NCBI GenBank assembly: GCA_958496175.1
Contig: OY292276.1
Coordinates: forward strand, 28,228,001 to 28,292,000
Length of the DNA: 64,000 nucleotides
Direction of reading: 5' to 3'
From: Sisyra terminalis
Taxonomy: Eukaryota > Arthropoda > Insecta > Neuroptera > Sisyridae
Below are positions 1-63,330 of this stretch, in pieces; position 1 is the first letter of the stretch; every line of letters starts with the position of its first letter. The notes beneath the pieces are model-generated. The model was given only the letters and a program-made list of their open reading frames with translations, was not told the origin of the DNA and did no database searches. A program made the translations under genes and the position numbers.

Positions 1-77
1 TATTAAAAGGCATTGAACGGTAAATTATCATTATTTTTTTAATTCCTAAATACAATCTAATAATTCACAATTTATAG

Positions 78-681
78 CGCCGATTCTGTAACTTGGAACC
101 CACACAAACTTTTATCCGCCCCACAACAATGCTCTACATTACTATTACGGCACGAAAACGTTCTAAACAATGCCCATTCAGCCAATGCTACGTACCTCTT
201 CCAAAAAGACAAGTTTTACGATACCTCTTTTGATACGGGCGATAAGCACATCCAATGCGGTCGTCGTGCAGACGTCTTGAAATTCTGGTTTATGTGGAAA
301 GCCAAGGGAACTATTGGTCTACAAAAGCACATTGAAAAAGTGTTCGACAATGCTGAATTTTTCACAAACACCATCAAAAATCGGCCTGGTTTTGAAATGG
401 TTGTAGAAGACCCTGAATGTACAAACATATGCTTCTGGTATGTGCCACCAAGTTTGCGAAACCATCAAAATACAAACAGTTTGCAATACAAAGAACAATT
501 ACATAAAGTCGCACCAAAAATTAAAGAACGGATGATGCGAGAAGGATCGATGATGGTCACTTATCAACCGTTACGGGAATATCCAAATTTCTTCCGTTTG
601 GTTTTGCAAAACTCCGGATTAAATTATTCTGACATGTTGTATTTTATCAACGAAATTGAACGTTTGGGAGAGAATTTATAA
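78..681 (+). CDS. b: Aspartate 1-decarboxylase (Black) / cysteine sulfinate decarboxylase family, last exon, 5' partial
   Basis: The final 200 residues of a group II PLP-dependent decarboxylase are seen. An intron ending in TTTATAG precedes position 78, and the reading frame (first full codon GCC at 79) runs to TAA at 679-681. The PLP-lysine motif NPHK is present (Lys codon 106-108), followed by LLSAPQQCS, then YLFQKDKFYD, DTGDKHIQCGRR, the WFMWKAKG block and the C-terminal REGSMMVTYQP and NFFRLVLQNS blocks. Family knowledge: vertebrate CSAD has Leu where this protein has the first Gln of PQQC; insect aspartate decarboxylases (Drosophila Black) have Gln, which favours production of beta-alanine from aspartate for cuticle tanning and neurotransmitter conjugation. 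The enzyme is cytosolic. The 5' exons lie outside the window. Choosing ADC over CSAD is inference; the family itself is secure. Confidence 0.93.
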
Positions 682-947
682 GATTATAGTGGTTTGAAAT
701 ACAATTGTAACAAACCATCAACCAAAATTGCCTAAAAATGATAGTAATATCAAAATTATTTATAAAAACCATTTTCGTTTGTAATTTTATTTATATTCTT
801 GTAGTTTTTTTTAAATAGAAGTATATTTTAAATATTTTATTATTATTTTTTTTATTTTTTTCCTTGTGAATTCTAAGCCCTATTATCGTAATCAATGATA
901 AAAATCTAATTATTTCTATCTTTCCTTTCCATCCAAACTTATCTAAC

Positions 948-971
948 AATAAAAACTACCGTTTTAATAAA
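948..971 (+). terminator. Candidate polyadenylation signals for the decarboxylase gene
   Basis: Two AATAAA hexamers (948-953 and 966-971) lie about 270-290 bp after the stop codon. They are plausible 3' ends, but such hexamers are common in sequence this A+T-rich. Confidence 0.3.
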
Positions 972-1285
972 AATGAGAAATATCTTAGATTTATTACAAG
1001 AAGGTAATTTTATTAAGAGCATTTTTGCTAATATAAAAAAGCTTCAAGTTAAAGTGCAATTTAAGGGTCGTTTTACAACATTACCAAAACAACAATAGAA
1101 AACGACTTCAGAAAGTATAACTGTTGAAAAAATGGATAGTTTAAAAAATTCAATCTATCCAAGGAATACTTATTTATTTTAATTTTTAACATCCTTTTTT
1201 TCAATAATACACTCAATATTTGAAACAGTACTCTTAAAATTTATGTACTTTATGTATTAAATTCGTTAAATTCTATATAATAGAC

Positions 1286-1345
1286 CAGTGCTCCGCAACC
1301 GGTGTGCCGTGAACCGGATGCAGGTGGGCCACGATCAAATACAAA
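1286..1345. mobile_element. hAT-type element terminal fragment
   Basis: The segment starts CAGTGCTCCGCAACC and continues GGTGTGCCGTG, the form typical of hAT non-autonomous termini (CAGxGxTxCxCAACC). No partner end or target duplication was found, so it is a solo remnant. Confidence 0.4.
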
Positions 1346-1577
1346 TTATTTAACATTTTCACAAATACTTCCTTGTTAAAAAAAACAGTTAGAGGCATTT
1401 TGAAATGATTACATTTAAAATGCCTTTAAATGTCTTTCCCCTACCACTTCAAAATGACGGAAATGCGAAAAATTTGAACGACTTTGATGAAAAACTTGTG
1501 TTTTGACAGAAAAAAAGTTTTAATTTTAATGACCAAATGAGAGTCCGAAAATTCTGAGTACGCCTGCGGGTTTTCCG

Positions 1578-1585
1578 TGACGTCA
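1578..1585. promoter_or_regulatory. Perfect CRE octamer TGACGTCA (inside repeat)
   Basis: This is a perfect palindromic CREB/ATF consensus. It lies inside the old dispersed repeat, so it may be repeat-derived rather than a gene element. Confidence 0.25.
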
Positions 1586-1797
1586 CAGTACGCATCAGTA
1601 CACGTATTGAAACAGATAAAAACAAATCATTGAGCAGTTACCGTAGAAACATTCATAACTTACACAATTTTTGATATTTTTTCACCATGAAACATTGTTG
1701 TACTCCTAAAAATTACTATTAATTTTTTCCTTAGTAATAGAAGTTGTGAAGATTGTAAATGATTTAAATCATTAACATAATGGTTAAACGATCTAAA

Positions 1798-2299
1798 CCA
1801 AGGGCGGATTCAAGATTTTTTTCTGGGGGGGGCACAATATAATCTTTCATTTGCATGTGCGTGAAAGGGATTCAACGAAAAAAATTCGTAATTTCAGCCA
1901 AAAGTACACTAGAGTTTCACTATTGTTCTTTCTGTTATTCTATATTTTCACAACTTTAATAATTTGATTGGCTCAAGTGTACTTTAGCACACCCACAATC
2001 TGGCAACGTTGCATTTTCGGCTTTGTTTTTAATTTAATTCGCATTATTTTTGTTAATTCAATTCTAATATGGTATAATTCTCACTTTTGTGGCTAAATTT
2101 TCATTATGGACCGATTTAATTGCGAATTAAATTAAAAACAAAGTCGAAAATGCAACGTTGCCAGATTGTGGGTGTGCTAAAGTACACTTGTTCCATTTGA
2201 TTTGCTTCTAAGTATGTACTGTTATGGAATCTCCACAGTACACAAAAATACCCTGGGTGGGAACGTGTTCCTGTACCACCCCCCCCCAAATCCACGCAT
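1798..2299. mobile_element. hAT-like non-autonomous element with 8-9 bp target duplication
   Basis: GATCTAAAC occurs on both sides (left from 1790, right from 2300). The ends are related inverted repeats: the left reads AAGGGCGGATTCAAG followed by a G-run, and the right reads as its complement, with a C-run then AAATCCACGCAT. This is the GGGCGGATCC...G-run type of end found in many arthropod elements. The paralogous repeat near 15.16 kb reads through the site without an insert. A second MITE (1970-2194) is nested inside. Confidence 0.75.
1970..2194. mobile_element. Palindromic MITE family A, copy 1
   Basis: This 225-bp element is flanked by a perfect 8-bp duplication ATTTGATT (1962-1969 and 2195-2202). 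Its long inverted repeats include AAGTGTACTTTAGCACACC and AATCTGGCAACGTTGCATTT, covering roughly 70 bp on each arm. The core (GTTAATTC..TTCTAATA..GTATAAT..CTAAATTTTCATTATGG) is shared with the copy at 24905-25128. No ORF. The 8-bp duplication points to hAT-type transposition. Confidence 0.85.
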
Positions 2300-2377
2300 G
2301 ATCTAAACTACTTTTCGCTTTGTGTTTAAGAGCATTTATCATAGGAAAACGTCCATAAGATTTGAAGTTTTGTATTG

Positions 2378-2385
2378 TGACGTCA
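2378..2385. promoter_or_regulatory. Perfect CRE octamer TGACGTCA (inside repeat)
   Basis: A consensus CRE in the right half of the old dispersed repeat. It is conserved at the matching position (15242-15249) in the second copy, which suggests it is part of the repeat. Confidence 0.25.
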
Positions 2386-2480
2386 TTTTAATGTTAAGCC
2401 TATAAGAGCTCGTTTTAGGCATTTGGAATTTAACGATTTTTTTGGGGTAAATTTTTTTGGAACTGTTCTTGAACATAGGT

Positions 2481-4589
2481 AAATAAAGGTATTTGTGAAT
2501 TTTTCGGTTGTCAAATTATTCGACAGGAAACATTGAATTTGAATTTTTGAAGGTTTTGCAAAGTCCCATAATTCTAGTTTGGTAAAGTTTTATATTTAGG
2601 CAGTTTGGCTTTTTTATTTATTTAAGATTTTGGTCCTGATATATAGTCCGTATTGTATGTTTTTGTCTTTTGAATTTAATATGGGGATTCAGGTAAGTTT
2701 GTTTAATTCTTGGAGAAGAGTTAAATAGCTCGTATTAATAAAGCAGTCATTGAATATTTAATGATCGGTGCGAGAAACTTCAGCACATTATTTGAATAAT
2801 ATTTCACCCATTGTTGTTATCGGGCGTTAGTTATTTAATATGATTAAAATTCAGTCATTTTTGAGCTTAGAAGAATCACATAAAATCGATGAACAAAAAA
2901 TATTTTTGGTTTAGTTTTAGCATGTCGACGATGTTTTCCAGGTATTTCCCTTTTAGGGTACACTCTTCAGAAGGAGTTAAAAATTGAGAATATTGGTGGT
3001 AATGATGTCTTATAGTATTCTTTAAAGCTCAGTAAAACTGGTTTTGAACGTCAAAAAATAAAGCTTGAATTTTTTTTAGTGCCTTTGAGTCCTTTTCCTA
3101 CCGTCAATAATGGATTAATTGATAAAACGATGAAAAGATAACGTAAGCTTACAAACCGTTCGACTAGTAGGAAAATGATTCCAACGAAAAATAAGTACTC
3201 ATCAAGTACAAAAAAAAGTCAACGTTTATAACAATTTTCTTCATACGGCAAAGAATCCTTAGAAAAAACCCATCAACACATCGGTCATTTAAAAAAGTTT
3301 TCGAATGGCTTCAGTAATGTATCGGAAAAATGATTGGAATTATTAACGTTTTTCCAAACACCTTTTTTCTCAAATTTTAAGTGAAATACAATTTTCTCTC
3401 ATGGAAGGAGATAGAAAGGGAGGGTGCTGAAAAATGTTCGTATGCAAATTTTTCGAATTGAACTAGTTTCTATCCTTGATACAAAATAGAGTCATAAAAT
3501 TTCAATACTGACCCTTAATTTTGAACTTTTTCAAACAGACAAACTTGCAGCATGTAACGAATTTGTTACAAAATTTATATAAGCTTATGGTCTATAATTA
3601 TTACAAGCTATGTAATTTGTAGGCTAACAATATTTTCGAGTTTATGGTTAACTATTAATTTGATCGTTTTTTTACAAACAGGAGGAACATAATTACATAA
3701 AAAACGGCATTAAAATTATAGAGAATAATATACCTGCTAGAGCTCCATGATAAACTTTCTAAAATTATATGGAATCTTTTAACTTTAGATCCTTATAAAG
3801 CTACATAATGTTCAAGCTTAATTGAATTTTATGTTTGAGCATTTGTCATTGAATTAGGGATGGATTCGTAAATAAGGGCAGAAATAAAATCACAAAAACT
3901 ATGTTAAGATTTTTTATATTTACATTAAAATAATATTTTTAGATTCTCTTTGTCAATAAAAATCTGTACTCTTTATTTTTACCCATTTTGATACTCACAG
4001 TGCCTTTATAAGTATATAATTTGGCGATTAATTGTTATGATCATGAATATATATTAAAAGAACGTAAAACTGTAGGTAAACACACATATCATACAATGGA
4101 CTAATAAATTACAATTGATTAATTATTTAGTAAATATACACATACTTAATATAAAATAAAATTTCATTTATCTATATCTTTACAGATCGCTTAACAAATT
4201 TTAATATCGATTGTTTCGACAAAAATTTTCTATTTTTTTCAATTTCCATTTCTAAACAGAAGAAAAAATAATAAATATTTATGAAGCATTTTTTTTTTAG
4301 TTAATGAAAATACATAGAAGTTTTGATAACTAACATAACGTAAATATATAAACGAACTTTAACTCGCAGTAACTAAAATTCATCAAATGTTCATTTTTCG
4401 TATCATATTATCATACTGCAAACTAAATGCTTGAAGAAAAAAAATACTGTGATTCATTCACAAATTGCTCACAGTATGATATTTGGATTCTAATAGGTCC
4501 ATTGAAAAAAAAATGAATCAGTTGTAATTCTATTTATAAAATAAAAATCTACATTTTCCAATAAAAAAAAATTATATATGGTCTAACCA
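2481..4589. other. Intergenic, A+T-rich, no gene seen
   Basis: There is no supported gene, tRNA or clear transposon end between the repeat and the 3' end of Pka-R1. An AATAAA on the minus strand near 3972 could end the Pka-R1 transcript, which is weak evidence only. Confidence 0.5.
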
Positions 4590-56477
<51,888 letters not shown>

Positions 56478-58028
56478 TATCACAGTCAACAAATGGAAAA
56501 TTGCAATATAAAAATGATAACACTATTGCTAATTTTACTTTATCCCTGTTTTATTTACACTAAAATTGATGATATATATTCAAAAAAGATGGTATAATGA
56601 CCGAAAATAGCATTCAGAACCCAAGAGAAACGTCAAATTAAATACATATGAATTTGTTATACGGCAAAAAAGTGCACTAATTGACATGAATTTTATGGTC
56701 GGTAATACAGAAATTTTAGATTTTTTAAATGTATTTAAATGCATTTAAATGGTTTAAATGATTTCAATCCTATTAATCTATTAATCCTTTCATAACTTTT
56801 ATGGTTTGCATCATTTGCATGTTCATTCCAAAAGGACGAAAAACTTTTTCCCGGTTTTTATTTTGTTTATCTTAAGCTGTTTACTTAAAAAAGAAAATTA
56901 AAAATAATTATGAATTAATAGTATGTATATTTGGTATATTAAATTCTGTATCCTCTCGGTCCTCTCAGTGATCTTTTTTTAATATTTTTAAAGCCACATT
57001 TACATATTAAGATTTAAAAAAAAATAGATTAATTGTCAGTTGTTCATAAGTCCAATTGTTGGTAACAATTGACAATACTATTTAATAGTATTTTATACTT
57101 TTGGTGACCTTATACTCTTATAGACCTTATACGTACTCAGCCTCGTTATATGTAATAAAACCTTGATAATATTTTTATTATACATTAATTTGATATTTTT
57201 ACTATACATTAATTTAAAGCTTCGTGTAAGGTCTAAATCTTTTCGTCATATTTCCTTATATTTCAAAAAAAGTTTACCTTAATTTCCGTAAATTCTATTT
57301 TCATACTATAGGAATTTTTTCGTTAGCGAAAAAAACTTACAAACAATTTTCGATTCTTTTCCACTACATTATTCGAGTAGTATGCATGGAATGGATGTGG
57401 ATGGAGTGACAGACTATTTCTTCGCACCAATAACACACCTCACCGATCAGTAATCTTAATAAATAAAATATATTTTAGCCATCTAACTCTTAATTGTGCT
57501 TTGTGAAATTTTCTTTCACATAAAGTTATCTGTACCAAAAATAGAAAAGGATGTAAAAAAAAAATATTTTTTCAATGTTAAATCTTTTATTTTAAAGTTT
57601 AGCACACAGCCCCCCTTTTAACACAAACTCTTTAATAACATTTGTTAAAATTTATTCGAGAGAAGTACATTTCAATAATAAATTAAAACAACTAACAATA
57701 ATTCTATAATATTAAATAAACTCTTTGGTAATTGTATAATTAATAAAATATGGACAAGATTACAAACTTTGGTTTCAATTCTTGCTGTGATACATACAAA
57801 CGCAAATAATACAAAACATATCGCATATTGTTGAGACACATTATTAAAAAAGCTTGATTTTATAATGCATAAAACATCGAATGACAACACCGAAATACTT
57901 TATCATCAAAAACACTGAAGTTTAAAATTTATATTTGTTTGATCATACAAGTTAATTATGTCTATATATGTATGTATAATATATATTATAAGTTTACATT
58001 TTTTTAATGAACTCGAGGAAATTGAAAA
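56478..58028. other. Upstream region of Pka-R1 and 3' flank of the FAM234 gene
   Basis: No gene was seen. The Pka-R1 5'UTR and main promoter should lie just right of 56477, but no TATA or initiator could be singled out. AATAAA on the minus strand (about 57588-57593) is a candidate FAM234 polyadenylation signal. Confidence 0.4.
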
Positions 58029-59969
58029 TTAGTATTTGGAGACAGCTTCGTAAAGTTTTGGTAGTTCGGCTTCTAATCTAACGACTTTTACGATTGATTG
58101 CAACTGCCATGCTTCTTCATTCACTCGATCATGATATTCATCCACATTTACATAGGTACTTAAATAGCTAATTAATTCTTGAGATCCATCTTTATCTAAA
58201 TCAGCAATAAAAACTGAATTTTCTTGATAGTTTAAATCAGGTTGGCAAATCGTTTTGCCGTTTACAACTGTACAAAGTTGAGTAATTTCATTTTGACTAG
58301 CGTTTACGATATGAATATCAGTTGCATTAAATGTAATAAGAACCACCCGTTCCGTTAGTAACTGTATGGAAATATTTGGCGAAATTTTGTTCGTTTCCTC
58401 AGCGTTAGGAATACTCCTTCTAAGACGAACGTTTGGACTTGACCAGGTAGTTTGCCTTTTTGTAACACCGTCGAAAATGCTCCAATACATTTTTCTACTG
58501 TGATTGTGAAGCGATAGTTTTTCATTTCGATATTTGTCGTGTTCGTTCCACTGCCAAAATTTTAAAATAAAACCACTGATGTGACCCTTTAAGGCTTCAC
58601 GATTTTCTTTGGTGTCATTGAAGATGAGAATTGCTGGAACCATGCCATACATTCGAGTTCCCGTGTGAGACCAGGTCAAATTTTCTTTTCCTGTTTGTTG
58701 ATCGATAAGTTGCACCGTCACGTTACAGCTATCAGGACAATTTCCTTCGTTTTCAACAATTAATTTTCGATTGTGTACCGTATAAATATGACGTTGGCGT
58801 TCCATTTGTTGTTCGCCGTTTTGCTTTTGACCAAATGTTAAATGTTGCTTAATCATTTCATAGTTATTGTATATCTCACTATTGTTTTTTGTGATTTTTC
58901 GATAAAGATCTGATAATCCAATGTAAGATTCTTTAAACGTTACATTTTGGCAAATGTAAGAAACAAGTTGATTTTTATCAATGCTTATTTTATGAATTGT
59001 TATACATTCGCTTACTATATATGGGTTTCCGATAATCCCTCCGGTTTTACCAGATATTAGGATAATGGTATTATGAAGATTTGAATTGTTGGTACTGCAA
59101 GAAGTAAGTAAATCATCAACGCCGTCTTTATCTAAGTCTGATAAGACTAGAGGAAAATCGACTTCTGTACAAATAAAATTTGGGATATTGCTATATAGTT
59201 TCCAAATAGCTGCACCAGATACAGATTGTATCGCTTCAATAGAACCGTTTTCCATAACTACAATGCAATCGAAATTTCCATCTCCATCCACATCTAATAT
59301 TCCACAATCAATATCAGTAGGAACTCTTTGTTGTGGTATAAACCATGCAACTTTTCCGCTGTTCCCGACAATCGAAATTAATCCTCCACCATTTGTGGGA
59401 ATCATCGGATAATCGTGATGTTCCAAATTTTTATTCATTGTATCACCACGAAACAAAAACACAATATTGCGGCTATGCCCTCTAACGCCAGACACAACAC
59501 TGATTGAATTCTTTAATTCGATACCGTAGTAAATTTTTTCCCAATTTGTCGTATGAATTGATTCTCCCATATTAGCTGGACAGGTTAAATTTTCTTCGCA
59601 AGGAAGCACCCACAAAAGTATGATTATCATTAGGAAGCATGCCGCAATTGAGGCAACAAAACCAATTTTTCGAACCAATGACATTTTCTCGTCGACGTTT
59701 TTCCCATCTTTTATAATTGGTTCTCTATCTTGAAACGTGACTCCAATGAAGCCATTGCTCACGTTATTGGGTTCATCGGCTTCGTCTAAAGGATGATAGT
59801 TACGCATTGTTTCTCCACCGTTGGCTACGTTGGCGTTATGACGTGGCTGTGTAGATGCTTTCGTGGAGTCTACTCCAGAAGTTATATTTAACTCTTCTTC
59901 AGAATCAGTGTCACTAAAAGTTTGAGGCAAAGGAGCGTAAACTCCTTGAGATGAATTACTCCCAGACAT
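58029..59969 (-). CDS. FAM234 (ITFG3) family single-pass membrane protein with FG-GAP-like repeats
   Basis: One uninterrupted coding exon of 646 aa. ATG is at 59969 (MSGSNSSQGVYAPLPQ); the in-frame codon 9 nt upstream is TTG. A cytosolic N-terminus with an acidic Ser/Asp cluster (SDTDSEEE) leads to one membrane helix at about 102-123 (IGFVASIAACFLMIIILLWV), then a large lumenal/extracellular domain with many N-glycosylation sequons. DxDxDG motifs at about 226-234 (DVDGDGNFD), 278-286 (DLDKDGVDD) and 590-598 (DLDKDGSQE) mark the beta-propeller-like blades of the FG-GAP type seen in FAM234A/B. The molecular function of the family is poorly known. It could be either the A- or the B-like member. 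Transcribed divergently from nothing visible; Pka-R1 lies downstream on the same strand. Confidence 0.85.
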   Translation of the reverse strand: MSGSNSSQGVYAPLPQTFSDTDSEEELNITSGVDSTKASTQPRHNANVANGGETMRNYHPLDEADEPNNVSNGFIGVTFQDREPIIKDGKNVDEKMSLVRKIGFVASIAACFLMIIILLWVLPCEENLTCPANMGESIHTTNWEKIYYGIELKNSISVVSGVRGHSRNIVFLFRGDTMNKNLEHHDYPMIPTNGGGLISIVGNSGKVAWFIPQQRVPTDIDCGILDVDGDGNFDCIVVMENGSIEAIQSVSGAAIWKLYSNIPNFICTEVDFPLVLSDLDKDGVDDLLTSCSTNNSNLHNTIILISGKTGGIIGNPYIVSECITIHKISIDKNQLVSYICQNVTFKESYIGLSDLYRKITKNNSEIYNNYEMIKQHLTFGQKQNGEQQMERQRHIYTVHNRKLIVENEGNCPDSCNVTVQLIDQQTGKENLTWSHTGTRMYGMVPAILIFNDTKENREALKGHISGFILKFWQWNEHDKYRNEKLSLHNHSRKMYWSIFDGVTKRQTTWSSPNVRLRRSIPNAEETNKISPNISIQLLTERVVLITFNATDIHIVNASQNEITQLCTVVNGKTICQPDLNYQENSVFIADLDKDGSQELISYLSTYVNVDEYHDRVNEEAWQLQSIVKVVRLEAELPKLYEAVSKY

Positions 59970-59981
59970 TGTTTTCAATCA

Positions 59982-60048
59982 CTGTAATTAAATAATAATT
60001 TTCAATTTTACATTTAGCAGTAAATAATTTTATGCATCTAAAACTTAC
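59982..60048 (-). other. Probable 5'UTR intron of the FAM234 gene (67 bp)
   Basis: The minus strand shows a donor TTA|GTAAGT (60048) and an acceptor TTAATTACAG (to 59982), 12 bases before the ATG. Its length matches the other short introns in the window. The 5' exon and promoter would lie right of 60049. Confidence 0.6.
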
Positions 60049-60049
60049 T

Positions 60050-60976
60050 AATTCTTTCACCAAAACAACATTTACCAATTTTGTGAATTTCAAAGTCTTA
60101 ATTAACAATGACTATAAACATTCGTTATGAATATCACCAATAAAAAATATAAAGGTTATTGATTTAAAACATAATATAGCGTTTTTTATTTCCTGAATTT
60201 AACTTCTACCTAATGATACCTTAATGATATTGAACAATTCTATACTTTAATTTTATAATTTTAAATAGAAATTTAAATTAATTTGACTTTAAAAAATTAA
60301 TTCTTTTGGACTGTATTAGATCATAACCTCTACGTTTTATTTACAGCGCACGGTATATAACGTATATAGCGTATATAACTATGTACTACGATATACTGAT
60401 ATATGCTATACCATATACGCCATATACATCAAATACATTATCTATCTATATATGGTATATATTGGCATATATACCACGGATACAGACTCACAAAATTAAC
60501 TACATATCCTACATATATACGATATATTCACATTACCACCACGCCATACATTGATAATCAGTTTGTAATGTTTATAACACCAAAAAAATATTTTTTTGGG
60601 TCATAATTGAAATTTTTGAATTATAATAAATATACTAAAATTTTGTTATTCAGTTTATATTTCTTCAAAGCATTTTAAATCAAATACTTAAACATACTTT
60701 AACAATATTGGAGATGAAAACTATTCTTTCCATATATAATATCTGATTTTTCCTTTTGATAGTTGCACACGAGACGACACGAGATGACCTTGTTTTGTCT
60801 CGATCTCGTATTTTTTTATTTCGTCTCGATTTTATTTCGAAGTTGAAATTTGAACTGAAATAACAGACACTAGGATATATTTTTAATTTGTTAATTCAAT
60901 ACATTATTAAATACATGAAGAACACAAAATTTTAGCTATAATTAAATATTATTTATATGTAGTATTGAAGATAATA
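60050..60976. other. Upstream region of the FAM234 gene, with TA-rich low-complexity block
   Basis: No gene was seen. 60350-60500 is a low-complexity run of TATAC/TATAT permutations. The promoter probably lies within the first few hundred bases but is not identifiable by eye. Confidence 0.4.
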
Positions 60977-62050
60977 GAGGGACCGGAAAGTAATGTCGTT
61001 TTTGAATCTATATTCATTGAATTGCCGTTTATCTGCTTATAAATTATTTCAAAGTGGTACTAGGAGGTATCCATTAATTACGTGAGACAATTTTAGCTAT
61101 TTTTCAACCCGCCCTCCCCCTTGGTAAGATTTCGTGAGGTTTTGCCTGACAACCTTCCCTGATATATGTGTAAATGAGTTAATCTATTCTTCAATTACAT
61201 TAGATTTACTTAACAGAATAATTTTAAAAAAATACGTAATATTTGCCGAGATCATTCTCTCCCATACGTGAGATTTTGCTTGACAGCCCTACCCCCTAAA
61301 CGGCTCACAACATCATTTTATGATAAGAGCGATAAGAGTGACTATAGATAATTAAAAAAAAAATAAAAACGACTAAAAACCGAAATGAATCAAATTCAGT
61401 ATTATAGACTCTTCGAGTTTCACAGGGTAGCAACGCAAAGTTGTTACTAAAAACATTTTCAAAATTTACCCAAGGTTACTGAATTAATACAAAATGAGTT
61501 TTTAGAAGTTCAAATTCGATCATTTTCAGTTCTCCAACTGGTACCAACGAAGAATAATAGAAAATTTAAACACTTAAATATTAAGGGAGAAAGTGGTGCC
61601 AAATCTATGTTAGAGAGCTGTCAAATATTCTTAACTAATCTTGGTTGACCAACTAAATACACAAATACGTCCAAGAACTGCTAATAAAGAAAACTCAATG
61701 CTGCACCACGGTAATGCACACCTCTGCATATGAAATACCCTGGAAAAAATAATAAACTAAAGAGGGAGGATATTGCCTTTTCTATCATAATCGTCTAAAG
61801 TTGTTCCATCGGATTTTTATTTATTTCAATCGCTACATTTACTAAGTGGTAAAAAAATTAGAAACTTAAACGAAATTCAAAATGTAATTTTCACATATTT
61901 TCGTAAGAAATCAATTGATTTTAACTAGACTGGTATTACAAATTTGCACACTAGAGATCAAAAGGTTGATAATAAGGCTAATTATATCATTGATTAAAAA
62001 CCACTTGTTTTAATTTTATATTAAAAAACGTCATTACTTCCCTCCCCCCC
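60977..62050 (+). mobile_element. mariner copy C, decayed, with an inserted MITE
   Basis: TA at 60975-60976 and 62051-62052. Ends GAGGGACCGGAAAGTAATGT and complement ACGTCATTACTTCCCTCC. The plus strand keeps transposase remnants: PSDFYLFQSLHLLSG and, near the end, NYIID followed by a stop, as in mariners (SDYHLFRSL..LSG, GDYIID). Frames are broken. An unrelated block (61063-61309) interrupts sequence that is continuous in copy A. Confidence 0.8.
61063..61309. mobile_element. MITE-like insert in mariner copy C
   Basis: GGTATCCATTAATTACGTGA and CCCGCCCTCCCCCTTGGTAA resemble a widespread arthropod repeat type with ATCCATAATTACG ends and pyrimidine-rich stretches. Mariner copy A reads GGTACTAAAAACATTTTATG across the same place. 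Two internal CGTGAG.TTTTGC motifs (61131 and 61267) are direct repeats. Confidence 0.5.
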
Positions 62051-63037
62051 TAATATATAGATCAAAACCTTTACAAAACTTTTGCGGTCTAGATCAAGGG
62101 GAAATGCCTAGTAGGTTTTGATCTATTTACACGTGCCAAAATCAATTTTAAAAAGATAACATAAACGACCATAATTTTTGATTACGATAACTTAGAAACT
62201 TCATTTTTTCATAACTTCAAAGAACCGTTGAACTATTAGGTTCAACTTGCTATTCATTATACATTTTCAAGCAAAAGGATTTTGACATACAAACAGCCAA
62301 CGAAGTGATTTTATAAGGATTTCTTTTAAGATTCAGAAGCTTTAAAACTATAAATAAAGTGGATGTTTAATTTTTTCAATCTACCCTAATCCTAGTTCAA
62401 AGTATAAGGTAACTATACCTATATAAGGTAATCTTTGCGTAACTCAAGTAATTGTAGTCGTCTTAGATTAAGAGCCAGTGATTTATTTTATTTGGTCGGT
62501 TCAAAAATCGTAAAAATTCTAACAGTTTATACATGTACTATACATTAAGAGTAGCTTTTCGGATGCTTATCGCTATTGTAGGTGTTCGTTATTAGCGCAA
62601 TTCGGTTATTAATTTAAACCTTCGATATTTTTCAATCTGTAATTTAAAAATTATCTTAAAAATAAATGCTTAACGCTAAGATTGACCAAGATAGTATTTT
62701 TAAAACAATTTTTATTTAAATATAATAATAAATCCTGTTTTTTCCAAATTACAGAAATATGTAACAATTTATGGCTATAAGTTTGATTACAAATATAGTT
62801 TCTTATATAAATATAATAAAAAGCTCAGACTTAAAGGAGAAAACATATTTTATAACATTGAAATTCAAATATAATTGCACATGTAATCATAATATCAAAG
62901 TTACGTTATAATATCAAAAAAAACAATAGTTTTAAAAAAGTTTATAACTGAGTTTAGACTTAATTTATATGAGCCTATTATATCCTCATAATTATATAAA
63001 TATAGTACGGTAGTTATTGATATGAATAGTTGTAAGA
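62051..63037. other. Intergenic between mariner copy C and the BRI3 gene
   Basis: No gene was seen. A short inverted repeat TAGATCAAAACCT...AGGTTTTGATCTA (about 62058-62125) is the only structure noted. Confidence 0.4.
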
Positions 63038-63330
63038 CTAACTAAAGTAAGCGCCGCAATTTGAGCAACGTTTAATTTTCGTAAGAAGGCAGAATAAAAT
63101 ACCAGGCAAAAAAAAGAAAATGGCACATAATATTCCCAACCACGTATAGTTGTCTTCTAGAATCCCGACTCGACATGCGGGACAACCACCAACGATTATA
63201 ATATTAGGCATTACTATACTTGTCGCTTCGGCTGCCGAAGTTGTTCCATAAGTTGACACATAGCTTCCAGGTAACAATGGTACAGTTGGAGGACTTAAAC
63301 TTGGATAGTATCCAGGTGGAACTGTATGAA
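63038..63330 (-). CDS. BRI3: BRI3 exon 2
   Basis: Two bases complete Val25, then 96 residues follow to the stop at 63040-63038. It carries both CxxC motifs (CPAC, CSNC) and the hydrophobic segment. Confidence 0.93.

Larger units (their letters stand above)
1488..2480. repeat. Old dispersed repeat, copy 1, split by a hAT element
   Basis: The flanks (1488-1797 and 2308-2480) align with 14242-15350 over several blocks: TTTTGACAGAAAAAAAG, the TGACGTCA context, AAATCATTAACAT, AAACGATCTAAAC and CATAGGAAAACGTCCAT. The copy at 14.2-15.3 kb lacks the middle insert, so this copy was interrupted by the element at 1798-2299. No coding potential was seen. The class is unknown. Confidence 0.6.

Noticed and set aside
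59086..59412. 108-residue plus-strand frame
   Set aside because: Antisense shadow of the FAM234 coding exon.
60350..60500. CRISPR-like or satellite array in TATAC-rich block
   Set aside because: No fixed-length repeat/spacer structure; it is low-complexity TA-rich sequence in a eukaryotic context.
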